Positions 1 through 8,391 of a stretch of 64,000 nucleotides of DNA are shown one piece after another. The translations under genes were made by a program, and so were the position numbers. The number at the start of each line of letters is the position of its first letter. The first letter of the stretch is position 1. The stretch comes from a virus, in IMG/VR virus record IMGVR_UViG_3300032893_000735, positions 41,826-105,825 of that record. One strand, written 5' to 3'. The notes under the pieces were generated by a model that had not been told where the DNA came from, ran no database searches, and worked only from the letters and a program-made list of their open reading frames with translations.

Positions 1-954
1 CCAGCCTTGACCGGTTGTTGTGGTGATGTCGCCTACGTTTTTGTCGAGTAGGACACCGTAGTGGTCTTCGTCGGCATACCTAGTCCCGATCAGGTCGATA
101 TATGAGCCCCCGAGCGCCAGTAGCTTTTCTGACAAGAAGAGGTGGTTAGATACCTTCTCGCAAAGCAGGGTAGTCTCCGAGTTGGTATCGGACACCGCGT
201 CATCAGCTTTGATTAATTCGTAACGCCATCCTGCCTTACTCTTGCCGACAGATGAAGCGTAAACAGTAGGTTCTTTTCGACCAGTTTTCTTTGCCGCGTA
301 AACTGGACAAGTAAACTCGTTCGCTGCGCCTGCCTTACCTTCCTCCACACAAAAGCTGGGCCAGAAGACGTTCATCCATGTGGGGTCTTCCTTGATGTAG
401 AAGTGGCCGCGAATCTCGTTTAAAAAACCCTCTGCGAGACTCTTTTCTGCGGTGAGGTACAGAATTCTAATATTCGGAAAGCAAAGAATCCAATTTACAG
501 TATCTATATGGTCGAAACTTGATTTTGCCGCGCCGCGAGGGTACAGAAGAAGTCTAGTCTTGACATCGCTTTGTTTATTTATCGGCTTCGTAGGATCTTT
601 CTTAATAAACAACTTAGTGAAAGGCCCGTAATACTCGTCACAGAAAATGTTCTCTTCGATTGGACGCGTTCCGTTGTCGGAGGCTGGGTTCGTCATCCAG
701 CAGAAGAATTGAGCCAGCCACATCAAATCAGTTTGGCAACGGTGCCGAACTTCTTTGCCAAGTCGAGTGTTTGGTATATGATCGGTGCCAAGTTGCATCA
801 TGTTTAGCAAATCTTGGCGGATACTAACTAGAAAGTCATACAAGGCCCTGTTGGGAATTTTCTCGGCATCTTTGTAGAACTCGTCGGGGGAATCCTCCAA
901 AAGAGAAGGATTCCCTCCATACTCAATTATCAATTCATCAAAATTCGACGCCAA
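1..954 (-). CDS. terL: Terminase large subunit, N-terminal 318 residues (runs off the left edge)
   Basis: The large terminase is the ATPase-nuclease motor that packs DNA into the prohead. The visible part is the ATPase domain. It has a Walker A-like motif PRGAAKSS (residues 139-146), a Walker B-like LIKADDAV (247-254) and a coupling motif LIGTRYADEDHYG (288-300), all typical of phage terminases. The start is a TTG 8 nt after AGAGGA; no ATG or GTG lies better placed. The nuclease domain lies outside the window. It is the first gene after a TTGACA-N8-TATAAT element. Assignment is by motif order, not by search. Confidence 0.85.
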   Translation of the reverse strand, partial: MASNFDELIIEYGGNPSLLEDSPDEFYKDAEKIPNRALYDFLVSIRQDLLNMMQLGTDHIPNTRLGKEVRHRCQTDLMWLAQFFCWMTNPASDNGTRPIEENIFCDEYYGPFTKLFIKKDPTKPINKQSDVKTRLLLYPRGAAKSSFDHIDTVNWILCFPNIRILYLTAEKSLAEGFLNEIRGHFYIKEDPTWMNVFWPSFCVEEGKAGAANEFTCPVYAAKKTGRKEPTVYASSVGKSKAGWRYELIKADDAVSDTNSETTLLCEKVSNHLFLSEKLLALGGSYIDLIGTRYADEDHYGVLLDKNVGDITTTTGQGW

Positions 955-979
955 GATATATCCTCTAATCTATAACTCT

Positions 980-999
980 ATTATACCACACTCTGTCAA
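980..999 (-). promoter_or_regulatory. Candidate promoter upstream of terL (TTGACA-N8-TATAAT)
   Basis: A perfect TATAAT box sits 26 nt before the terL start, with TTGACA only 8 nt upstream of it. The same geometry recurs at 13882-13901 and 14261-14280, so it may be a phage-specific promoter rather than an ordinary sigma-70 one. Confidence 0.5.
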
Positions 1000-1000
1000 G

Positions 1001-1150
1001 TTACTTCTTCTTTGTGGCCTTCTTTGCCTGTTTAGCGGTCATGACTTTTTCGCCCTTTTCAACCTTAGCCATTCCGCCCTTCTTGACTTTGCCGCCCTTC
1101 TTATATGTAGAGGGAGACGCCATACTGCCCGTCTGTTTCATTCCAGTCAT
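1001..1150 (-). CDS. Small lysine-rich protein (49 aa)
   Basis: The product is unrecognised. It is 49 residues, very rich in Lys, Gly and Met, with the pattern YKKGGKVKKGG followed by a C-terminal run of Lys and Ala. The start ATG follows GGAAGG by 4 nt. Similar small basic proteins follow in the same leftward operon (positions 1152, 5447 and 5798), so this may be a DNA-binding or virion-packaged basic protein; that role is inferred from composition and context only. Confidence 0.65.
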   Translation of the reverse strand: MTGMKQTGSMASPSTYKKGGKVKKGGMAKVEKGEKVMTAKQAKKATKKK

Positions 1151-1151
1151 A

Positions 1152-1337
1152 TTACCTTCCTTTTGATTTCTTTTTCTTGCTCACCCCGGCTTCACTGAGG
1201 GCGATTGCGATCCCTTGTTTAGGGTTGGTTACTTTCTGGCCAGAGCTAGACTTCAGCTTTCCCGACTTAAACTCGTGCATCACATCCGATACCGCTTTAC
1301 GCTTACCGGCTTTGGTGGTTGGTTTTCTTGCTGGCAT
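1152..1337 (-). CDS. DUF6496-like small basic protein (61 aa)
   Basis: The product resembles the DUF6496 family of small proteins found in phages and bacteria: a VMHEFKSGKLKSSSG stretch followed by KVTNPKQGIAIALSEAG (residues 19-52) and a Lys-rich tail. The function is not known. The reading frame stays open upstream, but the family alignment begins near this ATG, which lies just after a copy of the dispersed palindrome (ATCCAGAAAATGGAC). It is cotranscribed with its 49-aa neighbour. Confidence 0.7.
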   Translation of the reverse strand: MPARKPTTKAGKRKAVSDVMHEFKSGKLKSSSGQKVTNPKQGIAIALSEAGVSKKKKSKGR

Positions 1338-1422
1338 ATTTCGTCCATTTTCTGGATTGCTTCGTCCTGTTCTCTCAGTTGATCTGGCTAGGCCGGGTAT
1401 CGTCGTGCTCACAGCGTCAGCG

Positions 1423-4128
1423 CTACTGGAAGCAGCGCACATTGTACGTTTTTGCTGTAGGCGTGGCGCTTGTTCCGCCGTAATTCCAAACGAGCACTGC
1501 CACTGTGTTTGTGCCGTTTCCATAAGCCTGAACGACGAATGGATAGCCAGGGCCGGCGGATCCATCTGTGGCGGTCGCAACACAATTCATGCCGGACGTT
1601 GCTCCAGTCACTGTGACAGCCGCGCTGGTATTGCTACCCGATGGAACGCTCGATCCGCCGATGCTTGAGCTGGTCCCCGTAAGAGGGGCGATGTAGTTAT
1701 TCACGGCCACCCACGAGGATCCGTTGTAAATCCATCCGTAGGTTGTTCCCGCGCTCAAAGCGTCGCGAACAAAGTCGCCCTGTTGGTATCCGGTTCCCGA
1801 ACTCGGAATAGATTGCCTAGTCTCAGTGCTGGAGAAAAAGACGCCTGTTCCTCCGCTCACGGTTTGCGCATAGGTACGACCGGATATTGGATCAAAAATC
1901 GAGGACCCATGCGGAGGATAATTTGGCGATGACATGCTGAGCGTAATCGGGTTGGAGTAGCTGAAATTCGGAACCTTAACGCTAAAGAACGGCGAGGATG
2001 TGGAGAAAACAACATACGGGGTCAAAGATGAAGGGCTTCCCGTATAGCTAATATCATCACCATTGAATCGAAGGCCGCTCCCTGCGTTGTCTCCACTTGC
2101 TCCAAGAAAATATGTTCCATAAACCATCGTCGGCGTCGTTTGTGTGTCCGAAATTACGTTGTTCTCTGCTACCGAACCAGACCATGCTGTCACGGTGCTG
2201 ATCGTAATTCCAGACTGCCAAAGGGAAAAACAAAAGCTGGACGCGCTTCCGTTTCGCTGGCCGGGATTATGAATATGGTTCCCCGAGATATCCAAATCAG
2301 TGACCGTCGAGAGTGGCTGAATCGTGATGCCTGAACACAGTGGGCTTTCGATGGTGTTTCCGATAATAGACACGTTCGCCAGCGGGGTCGCATTCGATCC
2401 CGACAGAGCGATGCCCGCAGAAAAGCTATTGGTCGCCAGCGTGTCTGCGACGAATCGAATGTTGTTGTTCTCGATGTGGACATTCGTCAAACCGTAGGTG
2501 CTTGCCGGAAAGAGAGCAACTCCCGATTCGTCATTGGAAACCGACCAGGGATTGGCACCTCGGTTCACGCTGATGATGTTTCCGGTTATGTTCAACCCGT
2601 CATAACTCCCGTCCGTAGCCCAGATCGAAACTCCTCGATTCACATTCGAGCAGGTGTTTCCGATCACATTGAGGTCATGAACGACGGATTCATTTGCACT
2701 CGTGGCAACGCATGCCCTGTAGTTTTGGATAACATTGCCGCTGACGATCTTCGAATCCTGGTGCACCTCGATTGCGGTTCGCACCCCAATTCCCGCGGCT
2801 TGAAACGTGTTTCCCTCCACGATCCCGCCTGTCCCCGTCAGATAAATCTCCGAGGAGTCATGGTCGTAGGTTCCACCGATCCCCATGTTGGACCAATGAT
2901 TGTTGATGATCGAACAGTTATTGCACAAGTTGAGCGAAACCGTCTGAACGTCGTTCCCATTGATGAACTTTACGTTTTGAACCGTGACATTATGCGCCGT
3001 CCCGCCATTTATCTGAAAGGCGATGTGCTCATTTGCGCCGATTGGGTTGCTGTTCACTGCGTTGTTCGCGGCGTTCCCATCGATGGTCAGGTTTTCGATG
3101 GTCACGTTTGCGGGCGAACCGCTGAAATCGAACAACGCCCGATAGTTGCCGAGTGAATTTCCAATCTTGATTGTTCCGCTTCCGGTGAAGCCGATATTGT
3201 TGTAAGGGATCGTGTAAATATAGCCGCCCGGTGAGGGATTTGAGCCGATGACACACACAGTGGAATCGGGTATGTAAATTCGCACCGGGACAGTATAGGC
3301 TCCCCCCGCCGTGATCGCTGCCCCAATCGCCGCGCGGTCGTCCGTTGAGCCGTCGCACTTCGCTCCATAAGCCGCGTTGCGAATGTCGATTACCGGCGTC
3401 ACGGCAGAGATCGCATTCGCAGCCGCGACGGTACTAAAGTTGGCAGGTCCAGGAGTTCCCGTCTGCCCGATGCTGGAGGGGTTAATCGCGTTTCCATCTA
3501 CGACGGCGGTAGCCGCGCCTTGAGCATTATTCTGCCCAGTCCCGCCTAAAGGAATCGAAATAGGGTAAGACGGGGCGGTTGAAGAATTGGCGCAAACATT
3601 CGGAATGACCTGGGACCCTTGCCCAGGCGCGGATATAGTCTCAGTTACACAATAGTTCAGAGGGATATAGTACCCGTAGTTCCCGTTCGAGTCAGTTGTC
3701 ACTGAGCTAGAGGCGATAGGAACAGACAAAGCTGGGTCAGAATAAATAGTCGCCCCAGACCCCGTACCCGTAACCGTAACCCTAACCGTAGCATAAGGAG
3801 CCACCTGAGCGGTGATAGTATTCGTCCCGCGCATCAGGACTTGGTTAGTCCGATGGTAACCTCCTGTCGCTTGCTGGGCCAGTCCGAAAAATGGACAAAG
3901 TAAAATAAGTAGTAGTAAAAGTTTCTTCACAATCCCTCTGTCTAGTTCCGGAGTTACTTGTTCTGTGGACAAATCTCGGAGGATAATCTCCGCCAGTCTC
4001 GCTTCGTTCTCATGTTCAGCAGCTATTGCTTTGTACCCATTGTGTCGAGCCATCCCAGCTTCCCGTATTGATTTCTGGCGATGGCCCGAAACGAACAACC
4101 TGACTCGCTCCAAAACTTCGAACGTCAT
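1423..4128 (-). CDS. Tail spike / pectate-lyase-fold protein
   Basis: This large protein (901 aa) looks like a beta-helical tail spike that binds or cuts surface polysaccharide. Around residues 245-270 it has the NAAYGAKCDGSTDD entry motif of the pectate-lyase superfamily, followed by many short N- and G-rich helix turns (residues 330-640) and a Ser/Gly/Thr-rich C-terminus. A strong Sec signal peptide (VKKLLLLLILLCPFFGLAQQ) begins at residue 67, where a GTG at 3930 follows AGAGGG; the ATG at 4128 also has a good AGAGG. So either the gene has two starts, or a 66-residue segment is fused in front. A copy of the dispersed palindrome encodes the CPFFG part of the signal. Catalytic residues were not identified. 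Confidence 0.75.
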   Translation of the reverse strand: MTFEVLERVRLFVSGHRQKSIREAGMARHNGYKAIAAEHENEARLAEIILRDLSTEQVTPELDRGIVKKLLLLLILLCPFFGLAQQATGGYHRTNQVLMRGTNTITAQVAPYATVRVTVTGTGSGATIYSDPALSVPIASSSVTTDSNGNYGYYIPLNYCVTETISAPGQGSQVIPNVCANSSTAPSYPISIPLGGTGQNNAQGAATAVVDGNAINPSSIGQTGTPGPANFSTVAAANAISAVTPVIDIRNAAYGAKCDGSTDDRAAIGAAITAGGAYTVPVRIYIPDSTVCVIGSNPSPGGYIYTIPYNNIGFTGSGTIKIGNSLGNYRALFDFSGSPANVTIENLTIDGNAANNAVNSNPIGANEHIAFQINGGTAHNVTVQNVKFINGNDVQTVSLNLCNNCSIINNHWSNMGIGGTYDHDSSEIYLTGTGGIVEGNTFQAAGIGVRTAIEVHQDSKIVSGNVIQNYRACVATSANESVVHDLNVIGNTCSNVNRGVSIWATDGSYDGLNITGNIISVNRGANPWSVSNDESGVALFPASTYGLTNVHIENNNIRFVADTLATNSFSAGIALSGSNATPLANVSIIGNTIESPLCSGITIQPLSTVTDLDISGNHIHNPGQRNGSASSFCFSLWQSGITISTVTAWSGSVAENNVISDTQTTPTMVYGTYFLGASGDNAGSGLRFNGDDISYTGSPSSLTPYVVFSTSSPFFSVKVPNFSYSNPITLSMSSPNYPPHGSSIFDPISGRTYAQTVSGGTGVFFSSTETRQSIPSSGTGYQQGDFVRDALSAGTTYGWIYNGSSWVAVNNYIAPLTGTSSSIGGSSVPSGSNTSAAVTVTGATSGMNCVATATDGSAGPGYPFVVQAYGNGTNTVAVLVWNYGGTSATPTAKTYNVRCFQ

Positions 4129-4140
4129 GCGGCCTCTAAT

Positions 4141-4860
4141 CTAGTGAGTATTATGGTAGAGTTCAGATCCCCATACGGCAGGTTCTATAAGCCGAGTTCC
4201 CATGCTAACTCCGTTCCAGGTTTTCTTCAGGGCACAGATAGTTCCTGAACAAGGGGCTGGGAACAGATAAGAATGGAACTTGGTTTGGAAATCCCCAGTG
4301 GTCTTCCCGAGATTATATGTAACGGTATTAGTGTTGTGTAGGGTTTGGGTTATGTCAGGCGAGGAGACTAATTTATCGAAATCGTATATGGACTTGTGTA
4401 GCATGTCCAGGTTGTCGTCTAATCTATTTTCAGTTTGAGGCAGGTTAACCAGAGCCCGGTGGGCATCCCCGCCGATAGTATTCATCTGGGTTTGGGTATC
4501 TTGGATCAGGCCAGTTGCGGTTTGAATGGTGCTTCGAAGGTCAACTACTCCGCCGTTCAGGTTGTCGAACAAAACTTGGCCGTGACCGTCCCAAGTAGAC
4601 ATCTGCTGCTGTTCGTGTCGTGCGACCAAATCGGTATGGACGACCAAAGACCGAGACTCATTAATCAGTTTGTCCGCGAGAACAATCGTCTCGTCGGCCT
4701 TGCTGATCGTCGTGTCCATTTTCTGGACGACAGGCGCGGCTTCGGATACGATAGCCTTGGACCGCTGTCCGACTCCACCCCACTCCCAAGTGGCCCAGGT
4801 AGCCATCGCTACCAAGGCCAGCAAGAAGATTCCAATCGAATTTAAGATATATTTGTTCAT
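4141..4860 (-). CDS. Membrane-anchored coiled-coil protein
   Basis: The product (239 aa) is unrecognised. It has one N-terminal transmembrane segment (about residues 7-26, IGIFLLALVAMATWATW) followed by a long helical region with heptad-like spacing (40-190), so it probably sits in the inner membrane with a periplasmic stalk. An imperfectly conserved Cys pair lies near the C-terminus. A perfect palindrome copy at 4714 encodes VVQKMD. It lies between the tail spike and small membrane proteins; a role in lysis or virion assembly is possible but unproven. Confidence 0.6.
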   Translation of the reverse strand: MNKYILNSIGIFLLALVAMATWATWEWGGVGQRSKAIVSEAAPVVQKMDTTISKADETIVLADKLINESRSLVVHTDLVARHEQQQMSTWDGHGQVLFDNLNGGVVDLRSTIQTATGLIQDTQTQMNTIGGDAHRALVNLPQTENRLDDNLDMLHKSIYDFDKLVSSPDITQTLHNTNTVTYNLGKTTGDFQTKFHSYLFPAPCSGTICALKKTWNGVSMGTRLIEPAVWGSELYHNTH

Positions 4861-5198
4861 TACTTCTTAATGAGAGCCGTATACTGCGGGATGTCCTTAA
4901 TCAAGGCTTCGACGGCCTGAATAACATTGATATCGAATCCAGTATTTTGCAGTTTGGCGGACGCAGCCGAGTCCCCAGCGTGCATAATAGCAGCTACATC
5001 GCCGAGAATAGCATACGCCAGTTTCTCAATAGGAAGTGCAATCGCACCATACGTAGGCACGGCTGCGGTCACTGCTTCAACCGTAGACTCAGTGGCCTGA
5101 ACTTTCTGGATACCAGCCTCGACCTTGGGTTCGTCAGCCTTAACCTTCTCGAAAACTGTTGCGAAAAAATGTCCTACTGTTTTAAACGGATTAGTCAC
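4860..5198 (-). CDS. Hypothetical protein (112 aa)
   Basis: The product is unrecognised. It has an amphipathic N-terminus (FKTVGHFFATVFEKVKADEP), a Val/Glu/Thr-rich helical middle and a hydrophobic segment around residues 45-70. Its stop codon overlaps the start of the next gene by one base (TAATG), so the two are translationally coupled. No function can be given. Confidence 0.6.
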   Translation of the reverse strand: MTNPFKTVGHFFATVFEKVKADEPKVEAGIQKVQATESTVEAVTAAVPTYGAIALPIEKLAYAILGDVAAIMHAGDSAASAKLQNTGFDINVIQAVEALIKDIPQYTALIKK

Positions 5199-5212
5199 TT
5201 GTATCTCCTCTG

Positions 5213-5437
5213 TTACTTTTGTGTAGGGTCCGCTGTAGTCTGGACCTCGTTAGATTTGTTCCCGATAGCTTTGCCTGTCAATAGCCCGATGCCCGCTCCG
5301 ATTACTCCAGAGGCGGTTTCCTGCCCGAGACCAAACTGCTTGGACATAAGAGAGAAGGCAATCCCGATAATCAGAACGGTAATCGCCACCCAGGCGGTGT
5401 CCATCGTATTTAGAGCGTTAATTATTTTCTGTAGCAT
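5213..5437 (-). CDS. Holin-like small membrane protein
   Basis: The product (74 aa) has one clear membrane segment (residues 15-33, AWVAITVLIIGIAFSLM), a second weakly hydrophobic Gly-rich segment (43-58) and a short polar C-terminus. The size and topology fit a class II holin, which would make membrane holes that release the lysozyme at 14591-15052. The lysozyme is 9 kb away, so the pairing is only an inference. Other small membrane proteins in the window could play the same role. Confidence 0.4.
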   Translation of the reverse strand: MLQKIINALNTMDTAWVAITVLIIGIAFSLMSKQFGLGQETASGVIGAGIGLLTGKAIGNKSNEVQTTADPTQK

Positions 5438-5446
5438 TTGTTTTCC

Positions 5447-5767
5447 TTACATTCCAGGAGCAGCCGTCGGAGTCGCGGGGGCAGATTGAGGCACGGCGGC
5501 TGCGGCGGGAGGACCGGCTGGAGCGGCTTGTGCGGATTGGTCGGGAACATTCTGGTCTATATGAGCCAAAAGAGCTGCCTTATCTGGTAGAACATGTTCC
5601 TCATCTTCAGGAGTAGTACCGTCGTCAGCAGGGGCGAACTTGTGGCGGACAATGTGCCCGCCTGACTTGCCATGCCTAATGTGGATCTCGTGTGGGTGCT
5701 TACCCTTGCTGGACGACTTCTTACCCCCGCCCATTCCCGCCTTGCTGCGGCTTGATTCGTTCTTCAT
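5447..5767 (-). CDS. Hypothetical basic, Ala/Pro-tailed protein
   Basis: The product (106 aa) is unrecognised. The first 45 residues are rich in Lys, Gly, Ser and His (GGGKKSSSKGKHPHE), the middle is acidic, and the last 40 are Ala/Pro-rich and probably disordered. A perfect palindrome copy lies about 14 nt upstream of the start. It belongs to the leftward structural operon. Confidence 0.55.
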   Translation of the reverse strand: MKNESSRSKAGMGGGKKSSSKGKHPHEIHIRHGKSGGHIVRHKFAPADDGTTPEDEEHVLPDKAALLAHIDQNVPDQSAQAAPAGPPAAAAVPQSAPATPTAAPGM

Positions 5768-5797
5768 TGGTTATCCTTTGTCCAGAAAATGGACGGG

Positions 5798-5989
5798 TTA
5801 CTTGATGGCCTTCTTCAGCATGTTTTTCGCAGATTCCGGAGTCGATCCCTTAACTTTGATCTTGATCTTCGTCTCCCCGAGTTTCTTGGCCTGCTTCTTA
5901 TCCGACTTAGCATCGGCCTTCATGATCTTCTTTTCCAACTTCTTGTCAGACTTCGCGTCTTTCTTTGCTGCCTTCATATCTTTTGCCAT
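5798..5989 (-). CDS. Small Lys-rich helical protein
   Basis: The product (63 aa) is unrecognised. It is almost entirely Lys, Ala and Asp with repeats of DAKSDKK, so it should be a charged helix. With the proteins at 1001, 1152 and 5447 it forms a set of small basic proteins in one operon. DNA condensation or scaffolding are possibilities, but nothing in the sequence proves either. Confidence 0.55.
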   Translation of the reverse strand: MAKDMKAAKKDAKSDKKLEKKIMKADAKSDKKQAKKLGETKIKIKVKGSTPESAKNMLKKAIK

Positions 5990-6007
5990 GATAAAATCCT
6001 TTGATAG

Positions 6008-7102
6008 TTAGTTACATGTTGAGCAATTCGGCCAAGTTCCGGAAGTACAATCCCCGAGTTGACCCGATGTTTTCCAACATACTCCGTGTCCAGCCGTGGG
6101 TGTTCCAGAGATCCCTGGGACTCCTAAATTCGTCCTCGCACCTGCCGCCGTAGTTGCTCCTGTGCCGCCGTTGTAAACTGCCGCAGATGTATTGACATTG
6201 GAACCTGACACATTAGGGGTGATCGAATCGGGCGAGATGTACGTGTAAGCGGCCCCCGCCGAGAGACCGTAGTTCATATCCACGCCATTCAGAAGGTTTG
6301 GCGTGCCCGCTGTGTTCGTGTTCGTGAAGGCCACGTTTGCTGTGCCTCCGCCATTCGTCAACAAAGCTCCGGATATAATCATCTGGCCGCTTTGATTCGT
6401 AAGGTTAGCCGTTGCCGATGCCGTGCTCAGTTCGGTGTTGATAAATACAGCCACGGAGCTAGCACCGTTCTGCGTGACAAGCGCCGTACCGGTTAGCCCG
6501 TTGAAATACGGCTGTCCTCCGGTGATCGTAATCGTGCCCGCTGCTTGAACGCTGATGAACTGCGGCGATCCTCCCTGGATCGTAAGATTCGTGTTCAGAG
6601 CCCCGCCAATCCTCGCCGATTGAACCGCACCGGTGTAGGCGTAAGTAACATTCGTGGCCGTGGTGGTGAAGTTGAATAGCGTTGTCGGGCCATTTAGCGT
6701 GATGTTCCCTGTTACCGTTACCGCGCACCCATTCCCGTTGATCGTGGCCGCATAAGCAGGAAATGAAATGTTTCCCGTATACGTGTACGGAGTAGACGTG
6801 GGAGTGCAATTTATCACGAATGGTTCTGTCAGTGCCGATACGGCAGGAAGGAGAGTTGTCAGTGACTTGAACGGATAGGAGATCGATCCATTTTCAGTGT
6901 AACTATCTGCCCTCGTGCCGTCAAGATAAAATGTCGCTACCGGAGTCGTACCAGTCCCTATTCCAGCTCCGTATATAACACCACCCACATAAACATTCCC
7001 GACAACTCCGAGATTTGTGTATGGATAGTTCGTTGTCTGTCCGAATAATGGACTAGCCGCGAGAATCAGCAAGAAAAGAATAGATGCGAGAGTCTTTTTC
7101 AT
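6008..7102 (-). CDS. Secreted-type virion or tail protein with a signal peptide
   Basis: The product (364 aa) starts with a classical Sec signal peptide (MKKTLASILFLLILAASPLFGQ, cleavage probably after FGQ). The rest is Gly/Thr/Asn-rich beta structure. Residues 65-330 have irregular NxT/GxG repeats, and the C-terminus carries GGTGATTAAGARTNLG, a motif found in many phage tail-fibre proteins. It follows AGAGGA by 1 nt. A palindrome copy at 7039 encodes the SPLFGQ part of the signal, just as in the tail spike. A tail-fibre or spike-associated role is likely; enzymatic activity is not evident. Confidence 0.6.
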   Translation of the reverse strand: MKKTLASILFLLILAASPLFGQTTNYPYTNLGVVGNVYVGGVIYGAGIGTGTTPVATFYLDGTRADSYTENGSISYPFKSLTTLLPAVSALTEPFVINCTPTSTPYTYTGNISFPAYAATINGNGCAVTVTGNITLNGPTTLFNFTTTATNVTYAYTGAVQSARIGGALNTNLTIQGGSPQFISVQAAGTITITGGQPYFNGLTGTALVTQNGASSVAVFINTELSTASATANLTNQSGQMIISGALLTNGGGTANVAFTNTNTAGTPNLLNGVDMNYGLSAGAAYTYISPDSITPNVSGSNVNTSAAVYNGGTGATTAAGARTNLGVPGISGTPTAGHGVCWKTSGQLGDCTSGTWPNCSTCN

Positions 7103-7106
7103 TCCT

Positions 7107-7733
7107 CTACAGCCTCGTAATAGCGAATTCTGTTACGGTGACTGTGTTGCTTCCGCCACCTGAAAAAGTAAATGATGGGATGAAGTTAAGGTCAGAGATA
7201 GACAAACCGGAAACACTAGCCGTGTTGCTGACGGCCACGACTGACCCGTTCATATACTGAGCAGCGGCTCCGAAACTCAGGATCTTGGTTGTCGAGTCCC
7301 ATAGGAATTGAGCCTTGAGCCAGAAGTTGATACTGGCTGACGACGTAATCCCAGAAGTTGCCGTACCTGTTACAATATTTGTGCATCCAGTTCCCAAAGT
7401 TCCGATGGTATAGTTCTTAGAGTACGGACCTTCGGACCAAGTTGACTTCTTTGCGTTGTAAAGATTAACCAGACAGTTTGTAGTAGTGGCCCCCGAGATT
7501 GTACCCGCCATCTGGACCTCAAACGGGTGACCGTCGAAAACATCAGGAGAAACATCAGGCGGTACGCTGATAAAAAGTCCAACAGGGTAGGTAGTTGTAG
7601 ACAGAGGGAACAATGGAGAAGGAAATCTAGAGTATACCCCGGATGCCGAAGGAGCGAGCAAAGGAGTCTCTGAAGTTCCCGAGACTACTTGCGTGTAGTT
7701 ACGAATTCCGTAGGAGGTATCCGAGCGGCTCAT
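7107..7733 (-). CDS. Putative virion decoration protein, paralog A
   Basis: The product (208 aa) is a beta-rich protein. It is clearly paralogous to the product of 8902-9534: both share SxTSETxLLAPxASGV, FPSPxFPLSTTTYPVGxFI, FDGHPFEV and DLNFIPSFTF in the same order, and it is weakly similar to 8392-8877. Clustered paralogs of this type are common among virion surface or adsorption proteins, but the family is not recognised. It has no signal peptide. Confidence 0.6.
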   Translation of the reverse strand: MSRSDTSYGIRNYTQVVSGTSETPLLAPSASGVYSRFPSPLFPLSTTTYPVGLFISVPPDVSPDVFDGHPFEVQMAGTISGATTTNCLVNLYNAKKSTWSEGPYSKNYTIGTLGTGCTNIVTGTATSGITSSASINFWLKAQFLWDSTTKILSFGAAAQYMNGSVVAVSNTASVSGLSISDLNFIPSFTFSGGGSNTVTVTEFAITRL

Positions 7734-7761
7734 TTATCCTTCAATCTGTCCACAAAATGGA

Positions 7762-8118
7762 CTAAACAGAATACCAAATAAACAATCTTGTTCCGGTTGC
7801 TGTAAGTCCCGTAACCGCAAAATCACGCCAGTTTACCCTGCCCATAACAGCAGGTTCCGAGTCTACAATAAGTTCCGTGTTGGCGGGGGAAGCAGAAGGA
7901 ACGACCAACGGAGGATACAAAGTTGAACTGTCAGAGGGGGCGGTGATAGTTACGGTACCTGCGGTAGACGCTCCGCCGGGACCGACGGCCAGAACGAGCT
8001 TGGATACTCGGATTCCACAACCCTGAGTACAGTTGGTCGAAGTCACCGCAGCGGCATTCCGAAATGTCGTTATATCTGTATCTATCACAATCGGTGAAGT
8101 ATTCAGAGAGTTCGCCAA
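7762..8118 (-). CDS. Putative small virion protein (118 aa)
   Basis: The product is unrecognised. It looks like one compact beta-sandwich domain with many short hydrophobic strands and a single Cys pair (TNCTQGCG, residues 30-37). It has the size of capsid or tail decoration proteins and lies between their likely paralogs. A palindrome copy overlaps its stop region. Confidence 0.55.
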   Translation of the reverse strand: MANSLNTSPIVIDTDITTFRNAAAVTSTNCTQGCGIRVSKLVLAVGPGGASTAGTVTITAPSDSSTLYPPLVVPSASPANTELIVDSEPAVMGRVNWRDFAVTGLTATGTRLFIWYSV

Positions 8119-8127
8119 GGTGACTCC

Positions 8128-8346
8128 TTAGTCGTTTAATTTAAAGTGTTTACGAAGCAGAGTTTTGAGGCTGAAGACCTGGGCATCGAAGTGAACCTTG
8201 AGGTATGAGTCCGACACATCACGTGCGTCCATAACATCGCACAGGTATTTCTTTAGGTCAACTTCAATTTCTTTTACCAGCAGGTGCCGATCAGCTCCCC
8301 AGATTACTACGAGAACGAATACTATAGCGCAGATAATTGCGATCAT
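8128..8346 (-). CDS. Small single-pass membrane protein
   Basis: The product (72 aa) has an N-terminal transmembrane segment (residues 2-18, IAIICAIVFVLVVIWGA) and a charged helical tail containing KKYLCDVMDARD. The function is unknown; holin, pinholin or inner-membrane spanin are possibilities. A stable GNRA-capped hairpin lies directly before its ribosome-binding site. Confidence 0.55.
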   Translation of the reverse strand: MIAIICAIVFVLVVIWGADRHLLVKEIEVDLKKYLCDVMDARDVSDSYLKVHFDAQVFSLKTLLRKHFKLND

Positions 8347-8358
8347 TTCGTCTCCTCT

Positions 8359-8376
8359 GGGGGCCTTTCGGCCCCC
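8359..8376 (-). other. Intercistronic GC hairpin with a GAAA loop
   Basis: On the transcribed strand the RNA would be a 7-bp all-GC stem (GGGGGCC/GGCCCCC) capped by GAAA. It is followed at once by AGAGGAGACGA and the start of the 72-aa membrane protein. There is no T-run, so it is not a normal terminator. It may stabilise the mRNA or limit read-through translation. Confidence 0.6.
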
Positions 8377-8391
8377 GTGGGTTTAGTGATA

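Noticed and set aside
2476-3156. Plus-strand open frame within the tail spike gene
   Set aside because: It is the antisense shadow of the beta-helix coding region, without a ribosome site or recognisable domain.
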